DNA from: Vreelandella subglaciescola
GTDB lineage: Bacteria > Pseudomonadota > Gammaproteobacteria > Pseudomonadales > Halomonadaceae
DNA length: 64,000 bases
Direction of reading: 5' to 3'
Assembly (NCBI RefSeq): GCF_900142895.1
Contig: NZ_LT670847.1
Location: forward strand, 1,178,001 to 1,242,000
Positions 18,350 through 27,153 of this stretch are shown one piece after another (the first letter of the stretch is position 1; the number at the start of each line of letters is the position of its first letter). The notes below the pieces were generated by a model. It had not been told where the DNA came from, did no database searches, and saw only the letters and a program-made list of their open reading frames with translations. The translations under genes and the position numbers were made by a program.

Positions 18350-19357
18350 CTAGAAACCGGCCTGTTCGAGGTGACCGGCTAGCTCCTCAAGAATCTCCAG
18401 CCCCTGAACGTCGGTTTCCAGCATCGGCAGGCGGGGGCGCGGATAATCCCCCAGCTCCCGGTCAATGCGCGCGAGGTACTGCGCTTCCTGTTCGCGGCGG
18501 CGGCGTAAAAACTCGCCGTCGGCATTTTCGGGAATGACGCGGTTCACCAGCGTTGCCGCCACGGGAATCCCCGCTTCTTTCAGCGCCGCGACCGAACGCC
18601 CGGTTTCCAGAATCGGCAACCGCTCCGGCGTCATCACGAAAATAAAGTTGCTGACGGCGCTGTCTTCCACGGCGCGGCGCGCCTGCATAAATAGACGGCG
18701 CCGGCGCTTCAGGGTATCGGCGATCGAGCGGGCGCGGTCATCAAGGTCGCTGTCGGCGTCCTGGGTGGGATCGGCAAACGGCGAGGCAATGTCCTGGCCA
18801 CCTTTGGGCGTCAGGTGTTTGAGCACCTTACCCAACTCTTCCGATTTACGACTGTGCGCCAGCAGCCCATCGGTCCAGGCGGCCATGGCTTCGGGCAGGC
18901 TCAACAGGCGCAGCGTGTGGCCGGTGGGCGCGGTATCGAAGACGATCAGGTCATACCCTTCGCCCTCTTCGGTGACCAGCCGCGCGATGCGCTCCAACAG
19001 CGCCGCCTCCTGGGTGCCCGGCGACTGGCGCGAAAGACGCATCTGGCGCTCCATTTCGTCCATCATCCGCGGCACGGTAAAGCGGCGCATCTGGCTGGTA
19101 ACGCGTTGCAGGTGCGCCTCGACCTCAGCGTCGGGATCAATCTCCATCGCATCAAGGTCAGGCGCCAACCGGCGCGGCGCATCGCCCAGCGCGCGGTCAA
19201 ACACATCGCCCAGGCTGTGCGCCGGGTCGGTGGATACCACCAGCGTTTTGCGCCCGCGCTTCGCAGACAAAAGCGCAAGCGAAGCCGCCACGCTGGTTTT
19301 GCCCACGCCACCCTTGCCGCCCACCCACAGCAGACGGCGATCAAGAAGTTGTTTCAT
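18350..19357 (-). CDS. ArsA/Get3-family ATPase lacking all cysteines
   Basis: A deviant-Walker ATPase of 335 residues: P-loop GGKGGVGKTS at the N terminus, switch I STDPAHSLGD, switch II VFDTAPTGHTLRLL, and an A-loop-like region with VNRVIPEN. One ATPase domain is present, as in Get3 and half of ArsA. I see no cysteine anywhere, so neither the arsenite-binding cysteines of ArsA nor the CxxC zinc site of Get3 exist. There are no ars genes nearby. It is the last gene of a leftward unit with cstA and a small CC-ending protein, 27 bases from the latter, suggesting a role connected with that transporter. Confidence 0.85.
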   Translation of the reverse strand: MKQLLDRRLLWVGGKGGVGKTSVAASLALLSAKRGRKTLVVSTDPAHSLGDVFDRALGDAPRRLAPDLDAMEIDPDAEVEAHLQRVTSQMRRFTVPRMMDEMERQMRLSRQSPGTQEAALLERIARLVTEEGEGYDLIVFDTAPTGHTLRLLSLPEAMAAWTDGLLAHSRKSEELGKVLKHLTPKGGQDIASPFADPTQDADSDLDDRARSIADTLKRRRRLFMQARRAVEDSAVSNFIFVMTPERLPILETGRSVAALKEAGIPVAATLVNRVIPENADGEFLRRRREQEAQYLARIDRELGDYPRPRLPMLETDVQGLEILEELAGHLEQAGF

Positions 19358-19384
19358 GGTTGGCCTTTCGGGATTGTAAAAGAG

Positions 19385-19675
19385 TCAGCAACAGCGAAAA
19401 TCATCCAGCGGCGAATGCTCCATGCCCATGCGCAAATGCCAGTCGTGAAAACGCTCAAGCATCAGCGGCTGCAGTTCGATGGTGTAATAAGCGACCGGAT
19501 TGGGCACGCCCATCAGTTCGGAAAACACCATGAGCATGAACAGATCGTCTTCGTCGCGTTTGGCACGGGCGATAGCGCCCCGATACGGGGCGCTGTAATA
19601 CTCTTCGGCAAGATAACGGGCCTGGCTGAGCCAGGCCTTGAGTTTTTCCCGCCGTGAGAGGTCGTCGTCACGCAT
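19385..19675 (-). CDS. Small conserved protein ending in Cys-Cys (cory-CC-star type)
   Basis: A 96-residue soluble protein rich in charged and aromatic residues (YLAEEYYSAPYRGAIARAK, DDLFMLMVFSELMGVPNP). It ends FRCC directly before the stop codon, with no other cysteine. Proteins with this C-terminal Cys-Cys and this neighbourhood are what I recall being named cory-CC-star. A perfect AAGGAGG ribosome site precedes the ATG. Spacing to cstA (48 bases) and the ArsA-like gene (27 bases) implies one operon. A role as an accessory or metal-handling partner of CstA is inference only. Confidence 0.7.
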   Translation of the reverse strand: MRDDDLSRREKLKAWLSQARYLAEEYYSAPYRGAIARAKRDEDDLFMLMVFSELMGVPNPVAYYTIELQPLMLERFHDWHLRMGMEHSPLDDFRCC

Positions 19676-19723
19676 AAGACCTCCTTGATACAGGACGTGT
19701 TAGCACAGTGTCAGAAGACAGTG

Positions 19724-21397
19724 TCAGGAGGTGGCGTCGACTTTTTCCTGACGCACACGTTTAAGCGCTGCGGCGCACTCCATCGCCACTAGAATCGAGG
19801 CCACCAGCACCACGATATCCAGCCCCAGCAGGAAGTAGTTTTCGGCTTCGTAGAAGCTTTTCAGCTGGGCAAACAGCGCCAGCACCGTCATCACCATCAA
19901 GAAAATCAGCGGCGCCAGGGTGTACCACATGGGGCGGCCCAGACGCACCAGTATCACCGTGACCACCAGCAGCGTAAGCCCTGCCAGCAGCTGGTTGGTG
20001 GTGCCAAACAGCGGCCAGATGATCAAGCCACCGGAGCCATCTGCACCGGCACCAAAGGCCAGCACCAGGCAGGAGACGACCGCCAGAAGCGTCGCTATCG
20101 CGGGCTTTTTCATCCACTGCTGGTTATAGATTTCGCCCCATTCCTGGAAGATGTAGCGCTGCAGGCGCAGGCCGGTATCCATGGTGGTGCCGGCAAACAG
20201 CGCGGCCATCACGGTCAGAAGCGTGGCTGCAGTGGTTTCCGGCAGGCCAATGCCGTTGCTGATGATGTAGGCGCCGCCTTCCACAAAGGCGTTAACGCCG
20301 CCCTTGCCGAATGCATCGTACATGGCGCTCCACTCACCGTAGGTGGCAAAGCCGGCGGTGGCGGCAAGAATCGCGCCCAGCGCCAGCATGCCTTCACCCA
20401 CCGCGCCAAAGTAGCCAACAAAGCGTGCATCAGTCTCTTTATTAAGCTGTTTGGACGTCGTACCGCCAGCCACCAGACCGTGGAAGCCGGAAATGGCCCC
20501 GCAGGCAATAGTGACGAACAATAGCGGCAGCATCGACGGCGTGCCTTCGGGCAGGTTGGTGTTGTACATCGGCGCGACCAGCGCGGGGTTGAACATCACC
20601 AGCGCGCCGTAAAGAATAATCAGACCGATAAACAGCTGCAGGCCGTTGATGTAATCGCGCGGCTGCAACAGCATCCACACCGGCAACAGCGAGGCAATGG
20701 CGGCATAGCCAAACAGGATCAGAATCCATACGGCGTTACCCGACAGCGCGCCCACCTGCTCGGGCATTTGTACCGGCACCGACGGCCCGATACCGATCAG
20801 CGCATACAGCGCGACCACGCCAATTACCGAGACGACCGCCAGGCTCAGAATGCGCCGGTAAATCAGCTGTCCAATAATCAGCGCCACCAGAATCGCGCCC
20901 CAGACCGGTACCACCGCGCTGGAGAACTTCATCATCAGCCCGGCAATCACCACGGCAAATACCGCGTTAACCATCAGCAGCAGCAAAAAGATCACGATCA
21001 TGAACACGCTGCGCGCGCGTTTACCGACCACATCCCCGGTCAGCGAGCCCACCGAACGCGCCTTGTTGCGCACGCTGGCCCATACCGCGCCGGTATCGTG
21101 CACGCCGGCAAACACCACGGTGCCGATGCTCACCCACAAAAAGGCCGGCAGCCACCCCCAGATCACCGCAATAGCCGGCCCCACAATGGGCGCGGCACCG
21201 GCTACCGAGGTAAAGTGGTGGCCCCAGAGCACGTAGCGGTTGGTGGGCACAAAATCCACACCGTCCTCGAACTCGTGAGCCGGCGTTTTAAAGTCCGGAT
21301 CAAGCCGGAATATCTTCTCGGCGATAAATTTCGAGTACACAAAGTACCCAAGCGCCATCAGGCCAAGCCCCAGCGCCAGCAAAACGACTGCACTCAT
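19724..21397 (-). CDS. CstA-family carbon-starvation transporter
   Basis: A 557-residue inner-membrane carrier with many helices. The N-terminal landmark NRYVLWGHHFTSVAGAAPIVGP and FAGVHDTGA are characteristic of CstA/BtsT. Characterised relatives take up pyruvate or peptides during starvation. It is shorter than E. coli CstA (about 700), as in the compact CstA subfamily. It is the first gene of the unit cstA / CC-ending protein / ArsA-like ATPase. The usual YbdD-type small partner is absent and the CC-ending gene occupies its place. Confidence 0.9.
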   Translation of the reverse strand: MSAVVLLALGLGLMALGYFVYSKFIAEKIFRLDPDFKTPAHEFEDGVDFVPTNRYVLWGHHFTSVAGAAPIVGPAIAVIWGWLPAFLWVSIGTVVFAGVHDTGAVWASVRNKARSVGSLTGDVVGKRARSVFMIVIFLLLLMVNAVFAVVIAGLMMKFSSAVVPVWGAILVALIIGQLIYRRILSLAVVSVIGVVALYALIGIGPSVPVQMPEQVGALSGNAVWILILFGYAAIASLLPVWMLLQPRDYINGLQLFIGLIILYGALVMFNPALVAPMYNTNLPEGTPSMLPLLFVTIACGAISGFHGLVAGGTTSKQLNKETDARFVGYFGAVGEGMLALGAILAATAGFATYGEWSAMYDAFGKGGVNAFVEGGAYIISNGIGLPETTAATLLTVMAALFAGTTMDTGLRLQRYIFQEWGEIYNQQWMKKPAIATLLAVVSCLVLAFGAGADGSGGLIIWPLFGTTNQLLAGLTLLVVTVILVRLGRPMWYTLAPLIFLMVMTVLALFAQLKSFYEAENYFLLGLDIVVLVASILVAMECAAALKRVRQEKVDATS

Positions 21398-21518
21398 CGT
21401 GACGTTCCCTATAGCGATTTAATGTTTTTATACATCTGCCTGTTCCACAGAGGCCAACACGATAATCAATCGCCCGCACTGGTGTCACGTTAAAAAATGA
21501 GTCAATCCGGCCAGTCGC

Positions 21519-22073
21519 TTAAAACCCGACGCTAACGCCAAATACCGCACCGCTATCCAGCGTGCGCGCGCTCTGGTTATCAAACTCGGTGCGGTAGTAA
21601 CGGTAACCGCCGAAGGCATAGGTCTGCGAGGTCAGCTTAATGCGCGCTTCGGCGCCGTAATCATAGCTTTCCTTGAGGTTGCCCTGAGTCAGCCCTTCGG
21701 GCGTATAAAAGCCGTAGCCACCCAGCTTGAGCAGGGGAATCGGCGTGGGGATAAACACCGAGCCGCCAAGCCCTACGCCGCCGCCATTACCGTAGTAGGT
21801 ATCCTGATACTGATAGCGGGCGCCCACTTCAACATCAAACAGCGGCAGCGGCGGTAAAAACATCAGCGAGCCGGAATACACATCCGCGTGGTGGCCGCTG
21901 TCATCCGAGGTAAAGTATCCCACCCCGGCGCGTATCGTGGGCAGTATCGACTGGCTGGCCTGAACGCCGTAGCCGTTTTCGTGAGCATTGGCCGAAAAAC
22001 TTAGCGCCATAGCGCTCTGGCTGAAAGCAAACAGCGCCGCTGAAGCGAGTAGCACACCGGATTTTTGGAACAT
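21519..22073 (-). CDS. YfaZ-family outer-membrane protein
   Basis: A beta-barrel-like protein of about 184 residues with a cleavable signal peptide (LLASAALFAFSQSAMA). Alternating hydrophobic/polar strands end in the terminal aromatic motif GVSVGF, as expected for BAM-inserted proteins. The repeated short strands (IRAGVGYF, VEVGARYQYQ, AFGGYRYYR) fit the YfaZ family. The ATG at 22073 is chosen because the signal peptide starts there. The function of YfaZ proteins is unknown. Confidence 0.78.
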   Translation of the reverse strand: MFQKSGVLLASAALFAFSQSAMALSFSANAHENGYGVQASQSILPTIRAGVGYFTSDDSGHHADVYSGSLMFLPPLPLFDVEVGARYQYQDTYYGNGGGVGLGGSVFIPTPIPLLKLGGYGFYTPEGLTQGNLKESYDYGAEARIKLTSQTYAFGGYRYYRTEFDNQSARTLDSGAVFGVSVGF

Positions 22074-22366
22074 GGCATGATTTCCTGGCAAAGATGAAGT
22101 TAACCGTGACGTATCAGCGACGTACGCTGATGCGCAATTATCATACACTTATGTATGTATAACGCCATGAAAACCGCTCGTTGGCGCACGAAAGACAAAC
22201 CACCACCGCCGCACTATGCTACTGAAGTGATGCTTTCAAATGATGAGTTTCTTACGTACCTGGCTGCTTACGTGCGTATGTTTACACGCTCATGCTTACG
22301 TTCGCCGGCTTAAACCTTCATGCTGAAAACGCCTCATGCGCAAACCCTCACGGCAAGGAGACGCCG

Positions 22367-23062
22367 ATGTCTGACGATGCTTTTACGATTTTGCTCTACC
22401 TCGGTGCCGCATGGCTGGCCGGCAGCCTGATTGGCCTGGAGCGCAGCTTTCACGGGCGCCCGGCGGGTTTTCGTACCCACGCACTGGTGTGTGCGGCCTC
22501 GGCGCTATTGATGCTGGTTTCCACGCACCAGGCTCAGTGGGTAGACCCGAGCCTGCCGATGTCGTCGATCCGCGCCGACCCGACCCGCATGGCGCAGGGC
22601 ATCATGACCGGCATCGGCTTTCTTGGCGCCGGCGTGATTTTCAAGGAAGGGCTGACGGTGCACGGCCTGACCACCGCCGCGTCGATCTGGATGACGTCGG
22701 CGCTGGGCATTCTGTTCGGGGTAGGGTTTATGTTTCCCGCCGTGGTGGCAACGGTCGCCACGCTGCTGACGCTGTCGCTGTTTCGCCGTGTGGAATCGCT
22801 GATGCCAAGCGAGCTGTTTGCCGATCATGAGCTTTGCTACCCCATCGACGCTGTGGAAGAGGAGGATCAGGTACGCCGCATGATTACCGAGCACGGCTGC
22901 AAGGTCAGAACCATGAGCTACCGGCTGAGTAATAATGGTCAGCTGTTTCACTACTATATGGTGCTGCAGACCCACGACCGCAAAAACATCGCCCGGCTTG
23001 CCACTCACCTGCGCCAGTCCAGCACGATTTTGGAATACCACCTGTCACCCACCGGCGGGTAA
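22367..23062 (+). CDS. MgtC/SapB-family membrane protein
   Basis: A 231-residue protein with N-terminal hydrophobic helices carrying the family core SLIGLERSFHGRPAGFRTHALV and GIGFLGAGVIFKEG, followed by a soluble ACT-like C-terminal region (DQVRRMITEHGCKVRTMSYR). MgtC proteins modulate magnesium homeostasis and the F-ATPase in other bacteria, and that role is not shown here. The start at 22367 follows AAGGAG. The frame also opens at 22292, without support. A shared convergent terminator follows. Confidence 0.88.
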   Translation: MSDDAFTILLYLGAAWLAGSLIGLERSFHGRPAGFRTHALVCAASALLMLVSTHQAQWVDPSLPMSSIRADPTRMAQGIMTGIGFLGAGVIFKEGLTVHGLTTAASIWMTSALGILFGVGFMFPAVVATVATLLTLSLFRRVESLMPSELFADHELCYPIDAVEEEDQVRRMITEHGCKVRTMSYRLSNNGQLFHYYMVLQTHDRKNIARLATHLRQSSTILEYHLSPTGG

Positions 23063-23077
23063 AACGTCCCTTCAACG

Positions 23078-23119
23078 CAAAAGCGCCCGCTACCGTATGC
23101 CGATAGCGGGCGCTTTTGA
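23078..23119. terminator. Bidirectional terminator between mgtC-like gene and purine permease
   Basis: AAAAGCGCCCGCTA / TAGCGGGCGCTTTT with a short loop, A run and T run, centred between convergent genes. It should terminate both transcripts. Confidence 0.9.
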
Positions 23120-23177
23120 TTCATCACTGCATTGCGTAAAGGCTCATTATCAAGGATTTATTTTTAAGCCCTTGGCC

Positions 23178-24521
23178 TTAAACGCTTTCGGCGCCCTCGG
23201 TATGGTGAGGCAGAATCAGGTTCAGGACAATGGCGATCAGTGCACCGGGAATCAGGCCGGATTCGATAATCGCGCGCACGTTTTCCGAATACGCCGAAAA
23301 CAGCTCCTGCTGCGCCGGCAGGCCAATGGCTGCGGAAAGCGAAAGCCCGATGATCACCATGTTGCGCTTGTTGAACTCGATGCCGCTAAGCATCTTGATG
23401 CCCGCGCTGGCAATCATGCCGAACATGATCAGCACCGCCCCGCCGAGTACCGCGCTGGGAATGCTGGAGACCACGCCACCCATTTTGGGGAACAGCCCCG
23501 CCAGCACCAGAAACGTCCCGCCGATGGCCACCACGTAGCGGCTAACCACGCCGGTCAGCGCGACCACGCCGACGTTCTGGCTAAAGCTGATTTGCGGGTA
23601 GGCGTTGAAAATGGCGGCGAAGACGCTGCACAGCCCGTCGGCCATGACGCCACCGGAAAGCTCTTTCTCAGTCGGTTCGCGGTTCAGTCCGCCCGCCGTG
23701 GTGCCGACGATATCGCCGATGGATTCCGCACAGGTCACCAGCGACAGCAGCACCACCGGCAGGATGGCCGCCAACTTGAACTCTATGCCAATGGCCAGCG
23801 GCACGGGCAGGGAAAACCACTCGGCCTTGCCCACGCTGGCAAAGTCCACGGCGCCCAGCAACAGCGCTGCCACATAACCAACAATCAGCCCGGCCAGCGG
23901 GGCGATTTCCGACCAAATGCCCCGGCCGAACTGGTGCATGACCACGGTGACGATCAGCACCACCGATGCCATGATGAGATGGCGAGGCGCACCAAAGTCG
24001 CTCGCCCCGAAGCCGCCGCCGATGTAGGCAAAGGCGACCGGCATGAGCAGCATCCCGATCATGATCACGAACGTGCCCGTGACCACCGGCGGAAACAGAA
24101 ACCGGAACCAGGGCAACAACAGCCCCACCACTGCCATGGCCAAGCCCCCACACAGCGCTGCTCCCAGGGCGGCGGGCACGCCCATACCGACGGCAATGGG
24201 AATCAAAATCGGCACAAAACCAAAGCTGGTGCCCATCACGATGGGCAGTCTTGCCCCAATGCGGCCAATGCCCAGCGACTGGATCAGCGTCGCCACCCCG
24301 GCCACAAACATCGCCGCCTGAATCATCAGCGTGGTCTTGGCCTCGGAAAGATCAGCGGCGTTAGCGATGATAATAGGCACCGTCACGTTGCTGACAAACA
24401 TTGCCAGCACGTGCTGAATGCCCAGCGGAATGGCCTTGCTCCAGGGCGGCATGGCGTTTACAGCATTGGTGCTGGGAGCCGACGCATTCGCGTCATGGGA
24501 TAGCGTATTAACTTCAGACAT
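23178..24521 (-). CDS. NCS2 (uracil-xanthine type) purine permease
   Basis: A 447-residue cation-coupled nucleobase carrier. IPLGIQHVLAMFVSN opens the domain and the SFSQNVGVVALTGVVSR segment is the NCS2 signature of purine, xanthine and uric-acid carriers. About 12-14 transmembrane helices are apparent. It lies downstream of, and on the same strand as, the purine deaminase gene, about 100 bases away. It probably imports the deaminase substrate or product. The exact purine is unresolved. Confidence 0.88.
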   Translation of the reverse strand: MSEVNTLSHDANASAPSTNAVNAMPPWSKAIPLGIQHVLAMFVSNVTVPIIIANAADLSEAKTTLMIQAAMFVAGVATLIQSLGIGRIGARLPIVMGTSFGFVPILIPIAVGMGVPAALGAALCGGLAMAVVGLLLPWFRFLFPPVVTGTFVIMIGMLLMPVAFAYIGGGFGASDFGAPRHLIMASVVLIVTVVMHQFGRGIWSEIAPLAGLIVGYVAALLLGAVDFASVGKAEWFSLPVPLAIGIEFKLAAILPVVLLSLVTCAESIGDIVGTTAGGLNREPTEKELSGGVMADGLCSVFAAIFNAYPQISFSQNVGVVALTGVVSRYVVAIGGTFLVLAGLFPKMGGVVSSIPSAVLGGAVLIMFGMIASAGIKMLSGIEFNKRNMVIIGLSLSAAIGLPAQQELFSAYSENVRAIIESGLIPGALIAIVLNLILPHHTEGAESV

Positions 24522-24618
24522 CGAAATGTCTCCTGCCAGTTTCCATTGTTGTTATAGGCGCCGGCGTTGGCCCGGCGCCGTTTGCGTCGTCATCGTGTTG
24601 TCGGAGAGAAAAATACCA

Positions 24619-25968
24619 CTAGGCGCGCAGGCGCCGGGCAGCGGCATCATGGCGGTGCAGCAGTGCATCCAGATCAACATCGCAGGGCGCGCCGTCTTGC
24701 ACTTTCCAGCGCCCAGCAACCATCACGCGATCCGCCCGGTGAGCCCCGCATAACAGCAGCGCGGCCAGCGGGTTTTCAGCGCCGGAAAAGCGCGCCTCAT
24801 CCAGCGTAAAGAGCGCCAGATCAGCCTGCTGGCCGGGCTCCAGCCCGCCAATGTCGTCACGCCCCAGGCACGCCGCGCTGCCTTGTGTGGCCCAGCGCAG
24901 CACCGTTTCGTGAGACAGCTGATCAGCGCCGTAACGCAGCCTTCCGAGCAGCAGCGCCTGACGCATTTCTTCGGCCAAATTGGAGTGATCGTTGGACGCC
25001 GAGCCGTCTACGGCCAGCCCCACCGGCGCACCGGCACGCTCCAGATCCAGCGTGCGACACATGCCAGAACCCAGCACCATATTGGAAGACGGGCAGTGGG
25101 CAATGCCGGTGCCCGCCTGCCCCAGGCGCTGGATTTCGTCGTCGTTGAAATAAATGCCGTGGGCCAGCCAGGTGCGATCAGACAGCCAGCCGCAGTCTTC
25201 CAGATAGTCCAGTGGGCGCATGCCGAACAGTTTCTCGCAATAAGCGGTTTCGTCCTGGGTTTCGGCCAGGTGGGTATGCAGGCGTACGTCTTTATCACGG
25301 GCCAGCTGAGCGCTGTCTCGCATCAGCTCGCGGCTAACCGAAAACGGCGAACACGGCGCCAGCGCAACGGTCACCATCGCGCCTTCGCCACGCTGGTGAT
25401 AGCGCTCGATCAGCCGCTCACTGTCCTTGAGAATGGTCGCTTCGTCCTGCACCACGGACTGCGGTGGCAGCCCGCCCTGATCCTTGCCTACGCTCATGGA
25501 ACCGCGGGTCAGCGAGGCGCGCACGCCCAGCCGCTCGGCCGCTTCGACCTGACGATCAATGGCGCCGGTCAGCTTGCCCGAAAACACGTAGTGATGGTCG
25601 GCCACCGTGGTGCAGCCGGACATCAGCAGCTCGGTCATGGCCAGCTCACTGGCCAGGCTGAGCTGCTCTTCATCCAGCCGTGCCCAGACGTCGTAAAGCG
25701 TGGTCAGCCAGGGGAATAGCGCCTTGTTAAGCGCCGGCGAATACGCCCGGGTCAGCGTCTGGTAGAAATGGTGGTGGGTGTTCACCAACCCCGGCAGCAG
25801 CACGTGCTGGGAGGCATCAAACACCTCGTCCACCGGTGTTTCAGGGCACATACCGGCGGCCACTTTTTCGATGATGCGCGTGCCGCGTATCACCACGCCA
25901 CCCCGTGCTTCTTTATCAAGGCAGTCCAGCGGGTTACGCACCCACAAGGTACGAGTGTTATCGGTCAT
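24619..25968 (-). CDS. 8-oxoguanine deaminase-like amidohydrolase
   Basis: A 449-residue metal-dependent amidohydrolase of the guanine/8-oxoguanine deaminase and hydroxyatrazine hydrolase group. Metal and substrate motifs appear in order: GLVNTHHHFYQTLTRA, a later LHTHLAET, WLAHGIYF, and GLAVDGSASND. Family members hydrolyse the amino group of 8-oxoguanine to give urate, consistent with the purine permease downstream. The start is set at MTDNTRT (25968), seven bases after an AGGAAAG ribosome site that lies inside a perfect hairpin. Guanine or a related aminopurine remains possible as substrate. Confidence 0.85.
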   Translation of the reverse strand: MTDNTRTLWVRNPLDCLDKEARGGVVIRGTRIIEKVAAGMCPETPVDEVFDASQHVLLPGLVNTHHHFYQTLTRAYSPALNKALFPWLTTLYDVWARLDEEQLSLASELAMTELLMSGCTTVADHHYVFSGKLTGAIDRQVEAAERLGVRASLTRGSMSVGKDQGGLPPQSVVQDEATILKDSERLIERYHQRGEGAMVTVALAPCSPFSVSRELMRDSAQLARDKDVRLHTHLAETQDETAYCEKLFGMRPLDYLEDCGWLSDRTWLAHGIYFNDDEIQRLGQAGTGIAHCPSSNMVLGSGMCRTLDLERAGAPVGLAVDGSASNDHSNLAEEMRQALLLGRLRYGADQLSHETVLRWATQGSAACLGRDDIGGLEPGQQADLALFTLDEARFSGAENPLAALLLCGAHRADRVMVAGRWKVQDGAPCDVDLDALLHRHDAAARRLRA

Positions 25969-25973
25969 GAAAA

Positions 25974-26057
25974 CTTTCCTCATCAGGAAAGACCGCCCTC
26001 CGTAGTGACGAAGGGTTACCCACGGCTGTGGTTCAGGTGCCTTTCAGGTACCGGAGG
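25974..26057 (-). promoter_or_regulatory. Structured 5' leader with alternative stems and a hidden ribosome site (candidate riboswitch)
   Basis: On the minus strand, CCUCCG (26057-26052) can pair with CGGAGG (26002-25997). This encloses a triloop hairpin (26051-26037) and a CCAC/GUGG hairpin (26031-26020). The 3' half of that stem can instead join an 8-bp hairpin, CCCUUCGU/ACGGAGGG (26015-25996). A third hairpin, CUUUCC/GGAAAG (25991-25974), holds the ribosome site of the deaminase gene. Mutually exclusive stems plus a masked ribosome site are the hallmarks of a translation-controlling riboswitch. It matches no riboswitch consensus I know. The ligand is unknown, with a purine likeliest by context. 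Confidence 0.6.
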
Positions 26058-26153
26058 CAGTCGTTCAACGTTGCGTCGTGTTTCACCACACCTTGTGTAT
26101 CGCGCGTTAGCGCAGCTTGTTGTGTGCGATGAATCCCGAGTCTCACTCAAAGC

Positions 26154-26167
26154 TGACCGAAAGGTCA
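26154..26167. promoter_or_regulatory. Small palindrome TGACC-N4-GGTCA upstream of the purine deaminase leader
   Basis: An inverted repeat with 5-bp arms about 100 bases upstream of the structured leader. It could be an operator or part of the promoter. It lies in otherwise gene-free sequence between the deaminase and glycine-zipper genes. Confidence 0.3.
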
Positions 26168-26272
26168 ACTACTCATTTTTATTCTTCCCGCGAACGTTAG
26201 TTCATGAATTAACAATGGACAGAGATTATTTCGCTACGCGCAGGCCGGCGGATGCGGCCACGTTCTGAAACC

Positions 26273-26298
26273 AAAAAACCCGCCTGGCGGCGGGTTTT
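26273..26298 (-). terminator. Terminator of the glycine-zipper gene
   Basis: AACCCGCC/GGCGGGTT hairpin followed on the minus strand by TTTTTTGG, about 35 bases downstream of the glycine-zipper stop codon. Confidence 0.85.
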
Positions 26299-26329
26299 GC
26301 ATCAACAGCGCAGGCTATTGCACGTCCTG

Positions 26330-26935
26330 CTACCCTTCGCGCGTATTGCGCCAGTCGGGCGAGCCGTTTTCCAGTAGTACGCGTTCACCGTCAGGCTTGT
26401 TCTCAAGGCGAGTAGTGCGCACGCTTTCACCGTCGCGCCATGAGACGTCGTAGCCTTCGGTTTCCTGGTGGGTGTCTACCACCGTGCGGCATTCTTCACG
26501 GGTGACCGTGCGCGTCTGCGGCTGAGACTGCCCGGCCTGGGCACGCTGCCGGTTTTCCACCCGATCCTGCACCTCGCGCCCGGCCAGGGCACCGCCGATG
26601 GCACCGGCAGCCGTGGCAATTTTCTTGCCGCTGCCGCCGCCCACCTGATTCCCCAGCAGGCCACCAACTACGGCACCGGCGGCCGAGCCCAACAGCTTGT
26701 TCGGATCGCTGCTTCTCGCTTGTGGCTGCGACTGCTGCTGAACGGGCTGCTGTACCTGCACGTTTTCGCACACTTCTCGCGGCGTCTCGACGGTGCGGGT
26801 CAGCGCCTCCACGTCAACAATCTCGGCGTAACGCGGCCCGTCGGGCTGTTCCTGAATCTGCCACGCGCCAAATGCCAGGCCACCCAGCCCCAGTATCGCA
26901 AGCGTTGACCCTACCACGATGGATTTGCTCATCAT
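26330..26935 (-). CDS. Glycine-zipper 2TM domain surface-antigen-like protein
   Basis: A 201-residue envelope protein. It has an N-terminal hydrophobic segment (VVGSTLAILGLGGLAFGAW), a Gln-rich linker, then the glycine-zipper pair LLGSAAGAVVGGLLGNQVGG and ATAAGAIGGALAG found in 17 kDa surface antigen/OmpA-anchoring proteins. The C-terminal region (TREECRTVVDTHQETEGYDVSW) is a recurrent extension in gammaproteobacterial members. Two adjacent ATGs can start it. The second (26932) has the better spacing to GGGAG. No lipobox is visible. The function is unknown beyond the envelope location. Confidence 0.78.
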   Translation of the reverse strand: MMSKSIVVGSTLAILGLGGLAFGAWQIQEQPDGPRYAEIVDVEALTRTVETPREVCENVQVQQPVQQQSQPQARSSDPNKLLGSAAGAVVGGLLGNQVGGGSGKKIATAAGAIGGALAGREVQDRVENRQRAQAGQSQPQTRTVTREECRTVVDTHQETEGYDVSWRDGESVRTTRLENKPDGERVLLENGSPDWRNTREG

Positions 26936-27124
26936 TACTCTCCCAGGCGCGAGCCTTGTGTCTGTTCGCTAGCGTATGTGCTTAGCGTGATGACCAGAGA
27001 ATACCCAAGCCCGAGCACACCTTGAAGGCATGCACGCAGATTTCACAAAGTTTGCCGAAGTGAGGCGGAATTAACACAGCATCGCCACGACACGCCCAAA
27101 ACGCCTGACGCATCCCCCAAGTGC

Positions 27125-27153
27125 TTGACACCCGGCGCACGACTTTTTATGGT
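27125..27153 (+). promoter_or_regulatory. Sigma70-type promoter-like sequence
   Basis: TTGACA, a 17-base spacer, then TATGGT. A consensus -35 box and fair -10 box on the plus strand would start a transcript about 155 bases before the small ORF at 27319. Confidence 0.5.

Noticed and set aside
18350..19357. Arsenite-efflux ATPase (ArsA)
   Set aside because: No arsenite-binding cysteines, single ATPase domain, and no arsB, arsD or arsR nearby.
22935..24503. 522-codon plus-strand open frame over the purine permease
   Set aside because: Lies opposite an unmistakable NCS2 permease and is rich in His/Gln/Arg, as antisense of membrane-protein codons would be.
25974..26057. Known purine, guanidine-I, TPP, ZTP or glycine riboswitch
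   Set aside because: The conserved core sequences of those classes are not visible. Only the general architecture is switch-like, so it is listed as an unassigned candidate.
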